Below, in pieces: positions 31,326 through 41,046 of a DNA stretch of 64,000 bases. The DNA comes from Sphingomonas hankyongi. Its GTDB lineage: Bacteria; Pseudomonadota; Alphaproteobacteria; Sphingomonadales; Sphingomonadaceae. The position numbers and the translations under genes are program-made. Under the pieces are notes generated by a model. The model ran no database searches. It was not told the DNA's origin and worked only from the letters and a program-made list of their open reading frames with translations. How positions within the stretch are numbered: the first letter of the stretch is position 1; every line of letters begins with the position of its first letter. The stretch lies in contig NZ_JAMGBE010000001.1 in assembly GCF_023516575.1 (NCBI RefSeq), forward strand, positions 744,001 through 808,000, read 5' to 3'.

Positions 31326-32258
31326 ATGATTATCGACGTCCGGGCGCTGTTCGAACGGCAGATGACGTTTCCGAACCCGGATGCGCGCGCCCGGCTCCAC
31401 AGCCTCGTCGGGCTGGACGGGCACATCGACCTGCTGCGCAAGATCCTGGCGCTCCTGGTCTATCCGACCGCGCTGCTGCGCTGGGGCGAGAAATATCATC
31501 CGGGCGCGAAGCTGCTGATCGACGCGGTGCTGACGCGGCCGCCGCTGGTGATCCTCGCCGGGGACGTCGGGTCGGGCAAGACGGCGCTCGCGGAATCGAT
31601 CGGCGACGCAGTGGCGCGCGACGCGATGATCGAGGTGACGCTCTTACCGCTGAGCCTCGCGGCCCGCGGCCAGGGGCGGATCGGCGAGATGACGCAGCTC
31701 ATCTCCGCCGCGTTCGACCATACGATCAAGGAAGCGAGCACGATGATCGCCGGCGAGATCACGGAGGGCGCGGTGATCCTGCTGGTCGACGAGGCCGATG
31801 CGCTCGCCCAGTCGCGCGCGACCGCCGAGATGCATCATGAGGACGTCAGTGGCGTCAACGCCTTCATCCGCGGCATCGACCGGCTGTCGAGCCGGCGGCT
31901 GCCGGCGGCGGTGATCATGTGCACCAACCGCTACGAGGCGCTCGACCCGGCGGTGAAACGGCGCGCGGCGGAGATCCTGACCTTCGAGCGGCCGAACGAC
32001 GAAAAGCGCAAGCTGCTACTCGGCCCGAAGCTCGCCGAGCTCGGCTTCTCGGACGCGGAGATCGACAGGGTCGTCGCGGCGACCGGGCCGCGCAACGGCA
32101 CCTACGGCTTCACTTACTCCGACCTCGCCCAGCGGCTGATCCCGGCGATGGTGCTCGACGCCTATCCGGAGCAGGCGATCTCTCCGGCGCGGGCGCTTGA
32201 GCTCGCCGAAGCGATGGTGCCGACGGCGCCCTTCAACGAAGCGGGCGGCGCGCTCTAG
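31326..32258 (+). CDS. AAA+ ATPase, Pch2/TRIP13-like
   Basis: A 310-residue single AAA+ module. Walker A is GDVGSGKT (79-86), Walker B ILLVDEAD (151-158), sensor 1 MCTNR (198-202) and a basic KRRA (about 211-214) follows as arginine-finger candidate. The region between the Walker motifs (LAARGQGRIGEM, then RGIDRL) resembles Pch2/TRIP13 ATPases, which remodel HORMA-domain proteins in eukaryotes and in some bacterial CBASS defence systems. No HORMA, cyclase or effector gene is near, so the partner is unknown. The family call is by eye. A hybrid kinase gene begins 74 bases downstream. Confidence 0.7.
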   Translation: MIIDVRALFERQMTFPNPDARARLHSLVGLDGHIDLLRKILALLVYPTALLRWGEKYHPGAKLLIDAVLTRPPLVILAGDVGSGKTALAESIGDAVARDAMIEVTLLPLSLAARGQGRIGEMTQLISAAFDHTIKEASTMIAGEITEGAVILLVDEADALAQSRATAEMHHEDVSGVNAFIRGIDRLSSRRLPAAVIMCTNRYEALDPAVKRRAAEILTFERPNDEKRKLLLGPKLAELGFSDAEIDRVVAATGPRNGTYGFTYSDLAQRLIPAMVLDAYPEQAISPARALELAEAMVPTAPFNEAGGAL

Positions 32259-32332
32259 CCAAGTGCATCGCGCAGCAGCCAAACGTCTGTAATAACGCGT
32301 TTAGCCCGAGTCGTGCGGGTGCAGGGGAGTAG

Positions 32333-34705
32333 ATGGCGCGCAAGGCGAAAGACGTGATCGAGTCGGACACCGCTCCGCCTCCCATCGAGCTGCCTGCAGC
32401 GATGTTCAGCGGTCCCGGGCTGCTAACGCTTGCCGACCTGCTGCCGGTCATGACGGCCTTCGTCGACCGCGACCTTCGCTATCGCTTCATTAACAAGCCG
32501 CTCGCCGAATGGCTCGAGCAGCCGCGGCGTAAGTTGATCGGGCTGCACATGCGGGAGGTCATCGGCGACGAGGCGTTCGAGCATCGCGAACCGATGCTGA
32601 AGGCCGCGCTGGAGGGCGAGCGGCAGTTCTTCGCATCCACCTTCAACCACCCGGCGCGCGGGCTCGTCGCCGCGCAGACCGACTACACTCCCTGGGTGAA
32701 TCCCGGCACCGGCGAGGTCGACGGGATCGTCATCGTCGTCACCGACATCACCGAGCAACGCGTCACCGAACGCGCGCTTAGGGAAAGCGAGGAGAGATTT
32801 CGCCGCATCGCGAACAATGCGCCGGCGCTGATGTGGGTGACCCGGCTCGACCGCGTGCGCGACTTCGTCAACGACGCTTATTGCGAGTTCCTCGGAATGG
32901 CGCACGAAGAGGCGCGGGTGCTCGACTGGCGAGATCGCATTCATCCGGAGGATGTCGACCGAATCGTCGCCGAGAGTATCGCGGGGGAAGCGGCCCTGCA
33001 GCGCTTCACGCTTGAGGGGCGGTACCTGCGGCATGACGGCGAATATCGCTGGATCCGAAGCGTATCCCAGCCGCGCTTCGGTCCCGACGGCGACCTCAGC
33101 GGCTTCATCGGCGTCGGAACGGACATCACCGTCCGGAAGGAGGCGGAGCTCGAGCTCATGCGCCTCGTCGAAGAACGCACTGGCCAGCTGGCAGCCTCCG
33201 AAGCCCAGTTCCGCGCGGTGTTCGAAGCGGCGCTGGAAGTCATGGTGCTGCTGGAACCGGACGGCACGGTGATAGCGGTGAACAACCGGCGGGAGATCTG
33301 GCGGCACCCCAAGCCGGAAGATGCAATCGGCACGAAGCTGTGGGACGCGCCGACCATGAGCGCCTATCCGCAGCACCGCGCAGTGATGCAGGAAGGCATC
33401 CGCGCCGCGGCGCGCGGAGAAGTGTTCACCACCGAAGTGAAGATGGAGCGCGAGAGGATGCCGACGGCATTCCTCGATGTTTCCGTGCAACCTGTCCGCG
33501 GGCCCGACGGATCGATCATCTATCTCCTCTTCGAAGCGCGCGACATCACCGAGCTCAAGACTGCGCAGGAGCAGCTGCGGCAGAGCCAGAAGATGGAGGC
33601 GCTAGGCCAGCTCACGGGCGGCATCGCGCACGATTTCAACAACCTCCTTACCGTGGTCGTCGGCGGGCTGGACCTCATCGCCAAGCGTGCCGACGATGCC
33701 AAGCTCAGGCGCTACGCCGAAAATGCGCTTGCAGCGGCCGAGCGCGGAGCACGGCTTACCGGCCAGTTGCTTGCCTTCAGCCGCGTGCAGCGGCTGGAAG
33801 TACGCCCGACGCAGGTCGCTCCGCTGATCGAGAGCATGCGGCCTTTGCTCCGAAACGTGCTCGGACCCGGGATCAGCAAGACCTTCGACCTGGACGAGGA
33901 AATGCTGCCGGTTATGGCCGATCCGACGCAGCTGGAGGTCGCCGTCCTGAACCTTGCGATCAATGCGCGTGACGCCATGACCGACGGGGGCGTGCTCCAT
34001 TTCGCAAGCCGCAAGGTCGAGGTCACGAGCGATTCCGAGCTGGAAGACGGCAGCTATATCGAGCTTACGATCAGCGACACCGGCGCCGGCATGACGGAAG
34101 ACGTCGCCAGCCGCGCCTTCGAGCCGTTCTTCACCACGAAGGAGGTCGGCAAGGGTACCGGGCTAGGCCTGTCGATGGTCTACGGAATGGCGCGGCAGTC
34201 GGGCGGCACGGCGCGGATCGAAAGCGCGCCAGGCCTCGGCACCGCCGTCAAAATGTACTTCAAGGCAGCGGAGGGCGCCACGGTAGCCGATGCCGCACAT
34301 CCGGACAGGGAGGCGGAGGAGGATTTGGCGACTCACCACGCCGCCTCCGTGCTGGTGATCGACGACGATCCGGATGTTCGCAGCTTCATCGTCGCGACGC
34401 TTGAGGAGCAGGGCTATCGCGTCCACGAAGCGAGCGACGGGCGAGCGGGTCTCGCTGAACTGCAGCGCGCGGACCCGGACCTGGTTATCCTGGACTTCAT
34501 CATGCCCGGCCTGTCCGGAGCGGAGGTCGCCAGCCGGATACTTCGCAAGCAACCCGACCTGCCGATCCTGTTCGTGTCCGGCTACAGCGAGACAGAGGCG
34601 GTCAAGCGGGTTGCGCCCCACGCCCCATTGCTCGCGAAGCCGTTCCGCTCCGATGCGCTCGAGAAGGCCGTGCGCGGAGCCCTGGCCGAACGGGCAAATT
34701 CCTAG
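32333..34705 (+). CDS. Hybrid sensor histidine kinase (PAS x3 - HisKA - HATPase - receiver)
   Basis: A 790-residue cytoplasmic kinase. Three PAS domains (about 30-145, 150-275 and 290-405) come first; the second ends with a typical PAC motif. The phosphoacceptor is in [12 protein letters not shown], followed by an ATPase with [10 protein letters not shown] (N box), DTGAGM and GTGLGLSM. A receiver domain closes the protein: [10 protein letters not shown], the phospho-Asp in VILDFIMPG, and the Lys in LAKPF. There are no membrane segments, so it senses an internal signal. No output-domain regulator is adjacent. GGGGAG precedes the ATG. Confidence 0.93.
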   Translation: MARKAKDVIESDTAPPPIELPAAMFSGPGLLTLADLLPVMTAFVDRDLRYRFINKPLAEWLEQPRRKLIGLHMREVIGDEAFEHREPMLKAALEGERQFFASTFNHPARGLVAAQTDYTPWVNPGTGEVDGIVIVVTDITEQRVTERALRESEERFRRIANNAPALMWVTRLDRVRDFVNDAYCEFLGMAHEEARVLDWRDRIHPEDVDRIVAESIAGEAALQRFTLEGRYLRHDGEYRWIRSVSQPRFGPDGDLSGFIGVGTDITVRKEAELELMRLVEERTGQLAASEAQFRAVFEAALEVMVLLEPDGTVIAVNNRREIWRHPKPEDAIGTKLWDAPTMSAYPQHRAVMQEGIRAAARGEVFTTEVKMERERMPTAFLDVSVQPVRGPDGSIIYLLFEARDITELKTAQEQLRQSQKMEALGQLTGGIAHDFNNLLTVVVGGLDLIAKRADDAKLRRYAENALAAAERGARLTGQLLAFSRVQRLEVRPTQVAPLIESMRPLLRNVLGPGISKTFDLDEEMLPVMADPTQLEVAVLNLAINARDAMTDGGVLHFASRKVEVTSDSELEDGSYIELTISDTGAGMTEDVASRAFEPFFTTKEVGKGTGLGLSMVYGMARQSGGTARIESAPGLGTAVKMYFKAAEGATVADAAHPDREAEEDLATHHAASVLVIDDDPDVRSFIVATLEEQGYRVHEASDGRAGLAELQRADPDLVILDFIMPGLSGAEVASRILRKQPDLPILFVSGYSETEAVKRVAPHAPLLAKPFRSDALEKAVRGALAERANS

Positions 34706-34721
34706 CCGCTCCCTATTTGTT

Positions 34722-34741
34722 GGAAATTGTTGGAAATTCCC
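34722..34741 (+). repeat. Short tandem repeat TGTTGGAAAT x2
   Basis: Two adjacent copies of TGTTGGAAAT lie in the 110-base gap between the hybrid kinase and the EF-hand gene. They could be an operator half-site pair; no function is known. Confidence 0.4.
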
Positions 34742-34815
34742 CGACGGAGTTCCGGCCCGGCCGGCTGTCCGTTTCCTGGTGGAAATCCGAGCTTGTTCGC
34801 GCGTTTTATCGGGCG

Positions 34816-35115
34816 ATGACCCGGCTGCTTGTTCTTACCTGCCTGCTCACCGCAGCGTCGGCGGCCGCGGCTCAGACCATGACCCGGGCGAGCGCTCCGA
34901 ACTTTTCGCGCTCCGCCGAGCTGTTCGAGCGCGATTGGGTGCTCATGAACTGGGCGCTCAAATTCTACGATCGCGACCGGGACATCCTGCTTTCACCATC
35001 GGAGGCGCAGGCCGCTGCGGCCGAGTTCCGCAAGATTGCCGACGCGGACAGCGACGGACGCGTCACCCCGCAGGAGTATCGGGCGGCACGCGAGTTCATC
35101 CTCGCTCGCTATTGA
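34816..35115 (+). CDS. Secreted EF-hand protein
   Basis: A 99-residue protein with a signal peptide (cleavage after SAAAAQ, residue 20) and two EF-hand loops. One is DRDRDILLSPSE, a good 12-residue loop; the other is DADSDGRVTPQE, a canonical calcium-binding loop. It probably binds calcium in the periplasm. The ATG at 34816 is taken because it opens the signal peptide; the frame begins earlier at 34717 with non-matching sequence. Partners unknown. Confidence 0.8.
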   Translation: MTRLLVLTCLLTAASAAAAQTMTRASAPNFSRSAELFERDWVLMNWALKFYDRDRDILLSPSEAQAAAAEFRKIADADSDGRVTPQEYRAAREFILARY

Positions 35116-35174
35116 GCAACAGTTACTGATCGAGGTTAGCAGCGGCCCGCTCGCGATCGGCCTACGGTCGCGCC

Positions 35175-35375
35175 ATGCCTGCGCCCAAAACCTACTTTGA
35201 AAGGCGTGCCGCCCAGGAACGCGACGCTGCGAGTCAGGCGAGTGACGAGCGCGCCGCTCAAGCGCATCTTGAGCTTGCGGAGCGCTACGCGAAACTTGCT
35301 GAAGGCGGCGGCGAAATCGACACCCGCAAGGAAACGGGGGCGGTGCTGACCGCGGAGTTCCGGATCCTGCCGTAG
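35175..35375 (+). CDS. Small helical protein of unknown function
   Basis: A 66-residue soluble protein with the pattern YFERRAAQERDAAS and AHLELAERYAKLAE, mostly charged helix. Similar short proteins with HLELAxRY occur in sphingomonads without known role. The ATG has no strong ribosome site. It stands alone and is followed by two hairpins. Confidence 0.6.
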   Translation: MPAPKTYFERRAAQERDAASQASDERAAQAHLELAERYAKLAEGGGEIDTRKETGAVLTAEFRILP

Positions 35376-35383
35376 ACATGGAA

Positions 35384-35440
35384 GGAGGGAGTGCGGTCTC
35401 GGGGGCCACACTCCCTCCAAGGGAAGGTCTCACGAAGACC
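35384..35440 (+). terminator. Two consecutive hairpins
   Basis: GGAGGGAGTG (35384-35393) pairs with CACTCCCTCC (35409-35418), a 10-pair stem. GGTCT (35426-35430) pairs with AGACC (35436-35440). They begin 9 bases after a stop codon and probably end the small transcript. No T-run is present. Confidence 0.5.
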
Positions 35441-35588
35441 CGGACCGATTCTTAGACTCGAGGCGGCAGCCGCGTAAGCTATCCAAAGATTACTCTAACT
35501 ATCGTTAGTGTGACTCGCGCGCCGCAACGCCGGTTAACATCGCAGAGCGGCGTAGGCTGTTCGGCCACGGCTGTGCGGAACGCATTCG

Positions 35589-37232
35589 ATGCGATACGAT
35601 ACAGGCGTGGGGAGGAATATCGCTCTGTCTTCTGGCCGCGTGATCGCGCTGGGGCGATTGCTCCTGGCGCTCCTTTTCCTGCTGCTCACGTGGATCGACG
35701 CCTACAAGATCCCCGGATATCCGAATTCCCACTTCGCCCTGTTCGGCCTCTACTCCATCTTTGCCGCATCGATCGTGGCGGTCACCTGGAACAACTGGTG
35801 GCTGGAGGCCCGGCTTGCAGGGGCCGCCCATACGATCGACATCGCGCTTTTCGCGATCCTGGTTTACCTGACGCACGGCGACAATAATCCGTTCTTCACC
35901 TTCTCGATTTTCATTTTCCTGTCGGCCGCGCTGCGTTGGGGCTGGCGCTCGACCGCGCTCACCGCGGTCCTCCTCAGCCTGCTTTTCTTGCTCGCTGCGT
36001 CCTTCCATGTGTCGCAGCAAATCAAGTTCCGCTTCACGGACTACATGGCCGGTGCCGGCCAACTCTTCGTCCTGTCGCTGATCGTGATCTGGTTCGGCGT
36101 GAACCAGTGGCGCAGCGAGCAGCAGGATCCGCGCGAGGATCGACTGGCGGACCCGTCCAAGATTGCGGCGCTCGAGAATGGGCTGCGCTCGGCGATGGCA
36201 CGTGCCGGGGCCTCGTCGGGCGCGCTGGTCTGGACCAGTCTGCGCAAGCCGGCGCCGACCGCTCTCGTGATGAACGACGGCGAGTTGTCGGTCACCGAGC
36301 TTCCCGGCGCCAACATCTCGCGGGTCGGCCAGGACGTGTTCCTTTACGATGCGCCACGCGATCGATCGCTGAGGCGGGATGCGCACGACAACTTGCGCCC
36401 GGCGAAACTCAGCAGGCACAGCCTCGATACGATCGCCGCCGGAATCCCGCTTCGAGAAGGCCTGTCAGTGCCTGTCTTCAGCGAGCGAGGCGAGGGCCGC
36501 ATGTATCTGGAGAACGTGCGCGGATTGTCGATCGATCACCTTCGCCTCGGCTCCGCGCTTGCATCCGAGGTTGCGACCAAGGTCGAACGACGAGCCCTGA
36601 TGAAGGCTGCGGAGGAAAGCGCCGAGTCCCGGTCCCGTCTCGCCATGGCTCGCGACCTTCACGACAGCGTGGTGCAATTCCTGGCTGGAGCTGCTTTCCG
36701 CCTGGAAGCGCTCAAACGGTCCGAAGCATCGGGCCGGAACCTGGTGCCCGAGCTCAACGAGCTGAAGGAGCTTATGCTTCAGGAACAAGGGGAGCTGCGG
36801 TCGTTCATCGCCGCCCTGCGCGGCGGCGCCCAGACGGACCTGGTGGAGCTCGCGAAAGACCTTCAAGCGCTTGCCAAGCGCCTTGCCCGCCAGTGGGACA
36901 TCCAATGCACCTTTTCGGCCGATGCGGCCGATTTCCCGGTCGCGGCCCGGCTGCATCTCGACGCGCAACAACTGGTTCGCGAAGCGGTGGCAAACGCCGT
37001 CCGCCACGCCGGCGCCAAGAATGTCAGCATCCGGCTCGCGGGGCAGGCCAATGAGGTGAAGCTCGACCTCATCAATGACGGAAGCGCATACCCGCGGACG
37101 GAGGGTGGTCAGTCGATGCCGAAATCCCTGAAGGAACGCGTCGAGGCAGCCGGGGGAGCAATCGATCTCTCGAGGGGAATGGGGGTCACACGGGTGTCAA
37201 TCTCGCTTCCGGCAGCTGGGAGAGCGGCGTGA
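35589..37232 (+). CDS. Membrane sensor histidine kinase, HisKA_3 (NarL partner) type
   Basis: A 547-residue kinase. About five or six transmembrane helices lie between residues 18 and 175; a GAF-like region follows (about 195-335); then the dimerisation/phosphoacceptor segment ARDLHDSVVQFLAGAAFRLE (H about 357) and a degenerate HATPase with REAVANAVRHAG. It belongs to the class that phosphorylates LuxR-type regulators, and such a regulator starts within its stop codon (GTGA overlap). The signal is unknown. CTAAC/GTTAG (35495-35508) in the upstream gap could be an operator. Confidence 0.9.
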   Translation: MRYDTGVGRNIALSSGRVIALGRLLLALLFLLLTWIDAYKIPGYPNSHFALFGLYSIFAASIVAVTWNNWWLEARLAGAAHTIDIALFAILVYLTHGDNNPFFTFSIFIFLSAALRWGWRSTALTAVLLSLLFLLAASFHVSQQIKFRFTDYMAGAGQLFVLSLIVIWFGVNQWRSEQQDPREDRLADPSKIAALENGLRSAMARAGASSGALVWTSLRKPAPTALVMNDGELSVTELPGANISRVGQDVFLYDAPRDRSLRRDAHDNLRPAKLSRHSLDTIAAGIPLREGLSVPVFSERGEGRMYLENVRGLSIDHLRLGSALASEVATKVERRALMKAAEESAESRSRLAMARDLHDSVVQFLAGAAFRLEALKRSEASGRNLVPELNELKELMLQEQGELRSFIAALRGGAQTDLVELAKDLQALAKRLARQWDIQCTFSADAADFPVAARLHLDAQQLVREAVANAVRHAGAKNVSIRLAGQANEVKLDLINDGSAYPRTEGGQSMPKSLKERVEAAGGAIDLSRGMGVTRVSISLPAAGRAA

Positions 37233-37864
37233 CGAAGATCGTACTGGCCGACGATCATCCGATGATCCGCACCGCGATCGAAGTGCTTTTGCGGGAGACC
37301 GATTACGAGATGGCGGGCACCGCTGAGACGGGGGCAGCGACCCTGCGCGTGATCGAGGAGGTGCGCCCCGACCTCCTGCTTCTCGACCTGCAGATGCCGG
37401 GAGGCGGCGGGATGGAGGTTGTCCGTGCGCTCCAGTCCGACAAAGCGGCGCCGCAAATCATCATCCTCACCGCAGCGATCGACGATTCCTCATTGCTGGA
37501 AGCGAAGAAGCTCGGCGTTCGCGGCATGGTGCTGAAGAATTCCGACCCGGCTTATTTGCTCGAGTGCCTCGATCGGGTGAGCTCCGGCGGGACGTGGATC
37601 GATCCGGAGCTGAGCATAAGGGCGGATGAGCTGGTCCAGTCGCTCAGCGAGCGACCGAGGATCCAGTTGGCACCCCGCGAGCGCCAGTTGATCGGCTTCG
37701 TGCGGCAGGGGTTGCGCAACCGCGAGATCGCCAATGAGCTCGGCGTCACCGAAGGCACTGTGAAGGTCTACCTCCACGGCGTGTTCGAGAAGCTGGGTGT
37801 CAATTCCCGAACCGAGCTGGCGGTTCGCGCGGACGAGTTCCTAAGCGACGCCTACATCAAATAG
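37229..37864 (+). CDS. Response regulator, NarL/LuxR type
   Basis: A 211-residue regulator: receiver domain (VLADDHPMIRTAI; phospho-Asp in LLLLDLQMPGG, about residue 54; Lys in MVLKNSD about 104) and a LuxR helix-turn-helix (LAPRERQLIGFVRQGLRNRE, then EGTVKVYLHGVFEKLGV). It starts at a GTG fused to the stop of the kinase gene, so the pair forms one two-component system. It binds DNA after phosphorylation; targets are not visible. Confidence 0.93.
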   Translation: MTKIVLADDHPMIRTAIEVLLRETDYEMAGTAETGAATLRVIEEVRPDLLLLDLQMPGGGGMEVVRALQSDKAAPQIIILTAAIDDSSLLEAKKLGVRGMVLKNSDPAYLLECLDRVSSGGTWIDPELSIRADELVQSLSERPRIQLAPRERQLIGFVRQGLRNREIANELGVTEGTVKVYLHGVFEKLGVNSRTELAVRADEFLSDAYIK

Positions 37865-37977
37865 GCATAAGCCGCTTTAATCGATCGCCGATCGTCTTTT
37901 GTTGGCGGCCCGCATTCCGCAGACGTAAATGAAGTACCCGTGGCGGCTGGAGAATGAGACAGCCCCAAGAGGAACTT

Positions 37978-38658
37978 ATGGAAAACAAAATCAGCCCTGA
38001 CCCGGAACTGGGCGTGCTCGGAACCGGCAGGATGGGCGTTCGCCTCGCGGCGATGTTCGCACGCGCCGGACGGAACGTGGTGCTCGGCTCGCGCGATGCC
38101 GACAGGTCGGAGGCGATTGCGGAGCAACTGGCCATCCCGACGTTGCGCGGAAGCTGCAATGCCGATGCGTTGCGCGCTCCCGCAATCATCCCGGCGGTAT
38201 TCCTGCGCGACGGATTGCTTGACCTGCTCAACCGGCATTGCACGAAGCTCCGGGGCAAGCTGCTGATCGACATCAGCAATCCGTTCAATGAGGATTACAG
38301 CGACTTCACGACGCCCTGGGACACGAGCGCCGCCGAGCAGATCCAGCAGCACTTTCCGCAAGCCAATGTCGTCGGCGCGTTCAAGAACGTCTTCTGGGAA
38401 GTGTTCGACCAGCCCCAATTCGGCGAGAGCCTGAGCGATGTGCTCGTCACAGGAGACGACGACCAGGCGAAGCAGCGGTTCCTCGCGCTCGCGGACGGCA
38501 CTCCGTTTCGCTACCTCGACGCGGGGCCGCTGGTGAACAGCCGCACGGTGGAGCGGCTGACCTTCATCACCAGCGCGCTCGGACGGCAGCTCAATTCCTA
38601 TCCGCGAATGAACTGGAGGCTGCTGACGCAGCCGCAGCAGGAAGCGGTGGCGGGTTAG
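37978..38658 (+). CDS. NAD(P)-binding oxidoreductase, F420H2:NADP reductase-like
   Basis: A 226-residue Rossmann protein starting ENKISPDPELG and then the dinucleotide loop GVLGTGRMG (GxGxxG). The segment NVVLGSRD has the Arg expected for NADPH, and DISNPFNEDY and NVVGAFKNVFWE match NADPH-dependent F420 reductase-type proteins. Whether it uses F420 is doubtful; many relatives in non-F420 bacteria act on other substrates. AGAGGA precedes the ATG at 37978, chosen over 37954. Its 3' end overlaps the convergent GGDEF-EAL gene by 4 bases. Confidence 0.8.
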   Translation: MENKISPDPELGVLGTGRMGVRLAAMFARAGRNVVLGSRDADRSEAIAEQLAIPTLRGSCNADALRAPAIIPAVFLRDGLLDLLNRHCTKLRGKLLIDISNPFNEDYSDFTTPWDTSAAEQIQQHFPQANVVGAFKNVFWEVFDQPQFGESLSDVLVTGDDDQAKQRFLALADGTPFRYLDAGPLVNSRTVERLTFITSALGRQLNSYPRMNWRLLTQPQQEAVAG

Positions 38659-40991
38659 CCCGCCATGCGCCGAGCGCCGAGGCCGACCACCATCTGGTTG
38701 GCGCGATCGTACGACAGAGGCTTACCGAACAGGTAGCCCTGGATGATGTCGCAGCCAAGCTCACGCATCCGCTCGAAGTCCTCGGCGGTCTCGACGCCTT
38801 CCGCGGTCACCGACATGCGGAAGCTCTTCGCGAGCTGCACGATCGACTGGATGATGGCGACATTTTCGGGCCGCGTACCCGCTTCGCGGACGAAGCTGCC
38901 GTCGATCTTGAGCTTGTGGAAGACGGCCTTGTTCAAATAGCCGATCGACGAATAGCCGGTCCCGAAATCGTCCAGCGCGATGCCGACGCCGAGCGCGCGC
39001 AGCCGCTTCAGCACGTCGAGCGTCGAACCATTGTCGCCGAGGAACACCCCTTCGGTGACTTCCAGCTCGAGCCGATTGCCGGGAAGCTTGTGGCGCGCCA
39101 GCGCCTCGCTCACGACGTTGGGCAGGTTCGGAAGCACGATCTGCTTGGGGCTGATGTTGAGCGCCACGGTGATCGGCTCCGGCCAGGAGGCGGCCGCGCG
39201 GCATGCTTCGTCGATCACCCAGGCGCCGATGGTCGGCATGAGGCCGCTTTCTTCGGCCACCGGGATGAAGACGTTCGGCGGCACGAAGCCCCGCTGCGGA
39301 TGATTCCAGCGGATCAATGCCTCGAAGCCGATCAACTTCTGCGTCTTCGCATTCACCAGCGGCTGGAAGACGAGGTGGAATTGCTTCGACGCAATCGCCG
39401 AGCGCAGGTCGCTTTCGAGGCGGACGCGGTCTTCCTGCTCCGATTGAAGCTCGGACGAGAAATAGCGCGCGCAACCGCGGCCGGCGTCCTTCGCCTGGTA
39501 CAGCGCAAGGTCGGCCTTGAGGATGAGATCGTCGACGGTCGCGCCGTCGATCGGTCCGAACGCGCAACCGATGGACACGCCGATCCGGATCTCGGTCTGG
39601 TCGATCTGATACGGTTCCTTGATCGAGTTGATGATGCGGTCGGCGAGCAGCTCCACCTGCTTGCGGCTCTGCGCGTCGGTGATCACGATCGCGAACTCGT
39701 CTCCGCCCATGCGTCCCACGTGTCCGTCAGCGCCGACCTCGTCGACCAGGCGCTTGGCGACGGCGCGCAGTACCGCGTCGCCTTTAGGATGGCCGAAGGT
39801 GTCGTTGACCGGCTTGAAGCCGTCGAGGTCGAGGAACATGATCGCGCAGGGGACATTGCCGCTGGTCGCGCCCCGAAGCGCCTCGCCGAGCAGCTGGCGA
39901 ACCCGCCCGCGGTTGGGCAGGCCTGAGAGCACATCGACGTTGGCGAGATGCGTCAGCCGCTCCTGCGTCTGGCGGATCTCGGTGATGTCGGAGCCTACGC
40001 CGCGGAACCCCTCGAACCGGCCGGCGGTATCGATGATCGGGTCTCCGGCCATTGAGATCCAGCGCGGCCCGCGGGCGGTGCCAAGCTCCATCTCCAGCGA
40101 ATTGAACGGCTGCTTTTCGAGCAGGACGCGGCCCAGCTCGGCATTGCCGCCGAGCAGCGCTGGAAGCGAATGGCCGATGAGCTGGCTCGCGGGCTTGCCC
40201 AGCAGGGCGGTCATGCGCGAGCTGATGTAGGTGACGCGATTCTCGGAATCGACTTGCCACAGCCAGCCCACGCCGCGCTGCTCATATTCCTGGAGGAGCA
40301 GGCTTGCGCCTTCGCTCTGGCTGCCGACGTCGACGTTGGTCTTGAGCTGGTGGAAGGCCCAGCGGGCGACGGTCATGACGCCGACGACGGCGACGCCAAT
40401 CGTGAAGAGGATCGACAGCATGTGCTGGAACGGAATGCTGTGCCGGCCGAGCAGCAAGGATCCGCCGACTCCGACCGTGAACGCCACCATCCAAGTCGTT
40501 GCGCACGGTGGTACGACGACGAGGCCGAGCGCGCCGATGCCGAGCCCCGCAGTGATCGAGGCGGCGATCACCTGCGTACCGGCGTCGAAAGTCGGGAACA
40601 GATAGACGGGAAGACTGAGCCAGATTGCCGCGCGCACCGCGACCTCGCCCACCAGCAGCCAGTTCGGCACGCGGCGCCCCGACCGGCCGACGCAGGTGAT
40701 CGACTGATGCCTGGCGAGCTGCATGGCCGTGAGATTCACGGCCACGACGGCGAGCGCCCATGGCGCCACCAGCTCGAAGGTCACGATATCCCACAGGTTC
40801 GCGCACATCATCAGCGCAGCGACGATATTCGCAGCCGCGAAGAAGGGCGCGAGCTGCGCCCGCGAAATGAGTTGCACATCGCGCAAGGGCGAGCTTTCGG
40901 AATCGGCCGCACGCGCCGCTAGGCCCGCCGATTCCCCGCCCGGAAGGCGAGCCGCAATTAAGCGCTTATAACGATCTGGAGCCTCGTACAT
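38655..40991 (-). CDS. Membrane PAS-GGDEF-EAL protein (c-di-GMP turnover)
   Basis: A 778-residue protein with about five membrane helices (residues 45-220), one PAS/PAC domain (about 235-350), then GGDEF (intact GGDEF in RMGGDEFAI) and EAL (FEALIRW, DDFGTGYSS, both catalytic motifs kept). No canonical RxxD inhibitory site is seen before GGDEF. Both cyclase and phosphodiesterase activities are possible; dominance cannot be told. It lies 55 bases downstream of the M1 peptidase on the same strand. Confidence 0.92.
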   Translation of the reverse strand: MYEAPDRYKRLIAARLPGGESAGLAARAADSESSPLRDVQLISRAQLAPFFAAANIVAALMMCANLWDIVTFELVAPWALAVVAVNLTAMQLARHQSITCVGRSGRRVPNWLLVGEVAVRAAIWLSLPVYLFPTFDAGTQVIAASITAGLGIGALGLVVVPPCATTWMVAFTVGVGGSLLLGRHSIPFQHMLSILFTIGVAVVGVMTVARWAFHQLKTNVDVGSQSEGASLLLQEYEQRGVGWLWQVDSENRVTYISSRMTALLGKPASQLIGHSLPALLGGNAELGRVLLEKQPFNSLEMELGTARGPRWISMAGDPIIDTAGRFEGFRGVGSDITEIRQTQERLTHLANVDVLSGLPNRGRVRQLLGEALRGATSGNVPCAIMFLDLDGFKPVNDTFGHPKGDAVLRAVAKRLVDEVGADGHVGRMGGDEFAIVITDAQSRKQVELLADRIINSIKEPYQIDQTEIRIGVSIGCAFGPIDGATVDDLILKADLALYQAKDAGRGCARYFSSELQSEQEDRVRLESDLRSAIASKQFHLVFQPLVNAKTQKLIGFEALIRWNHPQRGFVPPNVFIPVAEESGLMPTIGAWVIDEACRAAASWPEPITVALNISPKQIVLPNLPNVVSEALARHKLPGNRLELEVTEGVFLGDNGSTLDVLKRLRALGVGIALDDFGTGYSSIGYLNKAVFHKLKIDGSFVREAGTRPENVAIIQSIVQLAKSFRMSVTAEGVETAEDFERMRELGCDIIQGYLFGKPLSYDRANQMVVGLGARRMAG

Positions 40992-41046
40992 CCGCCCGCC
41001 GTTTCACGTCCGACAAGCGGCTTAGCCAAAGAGCGTAAAAGCAGTG

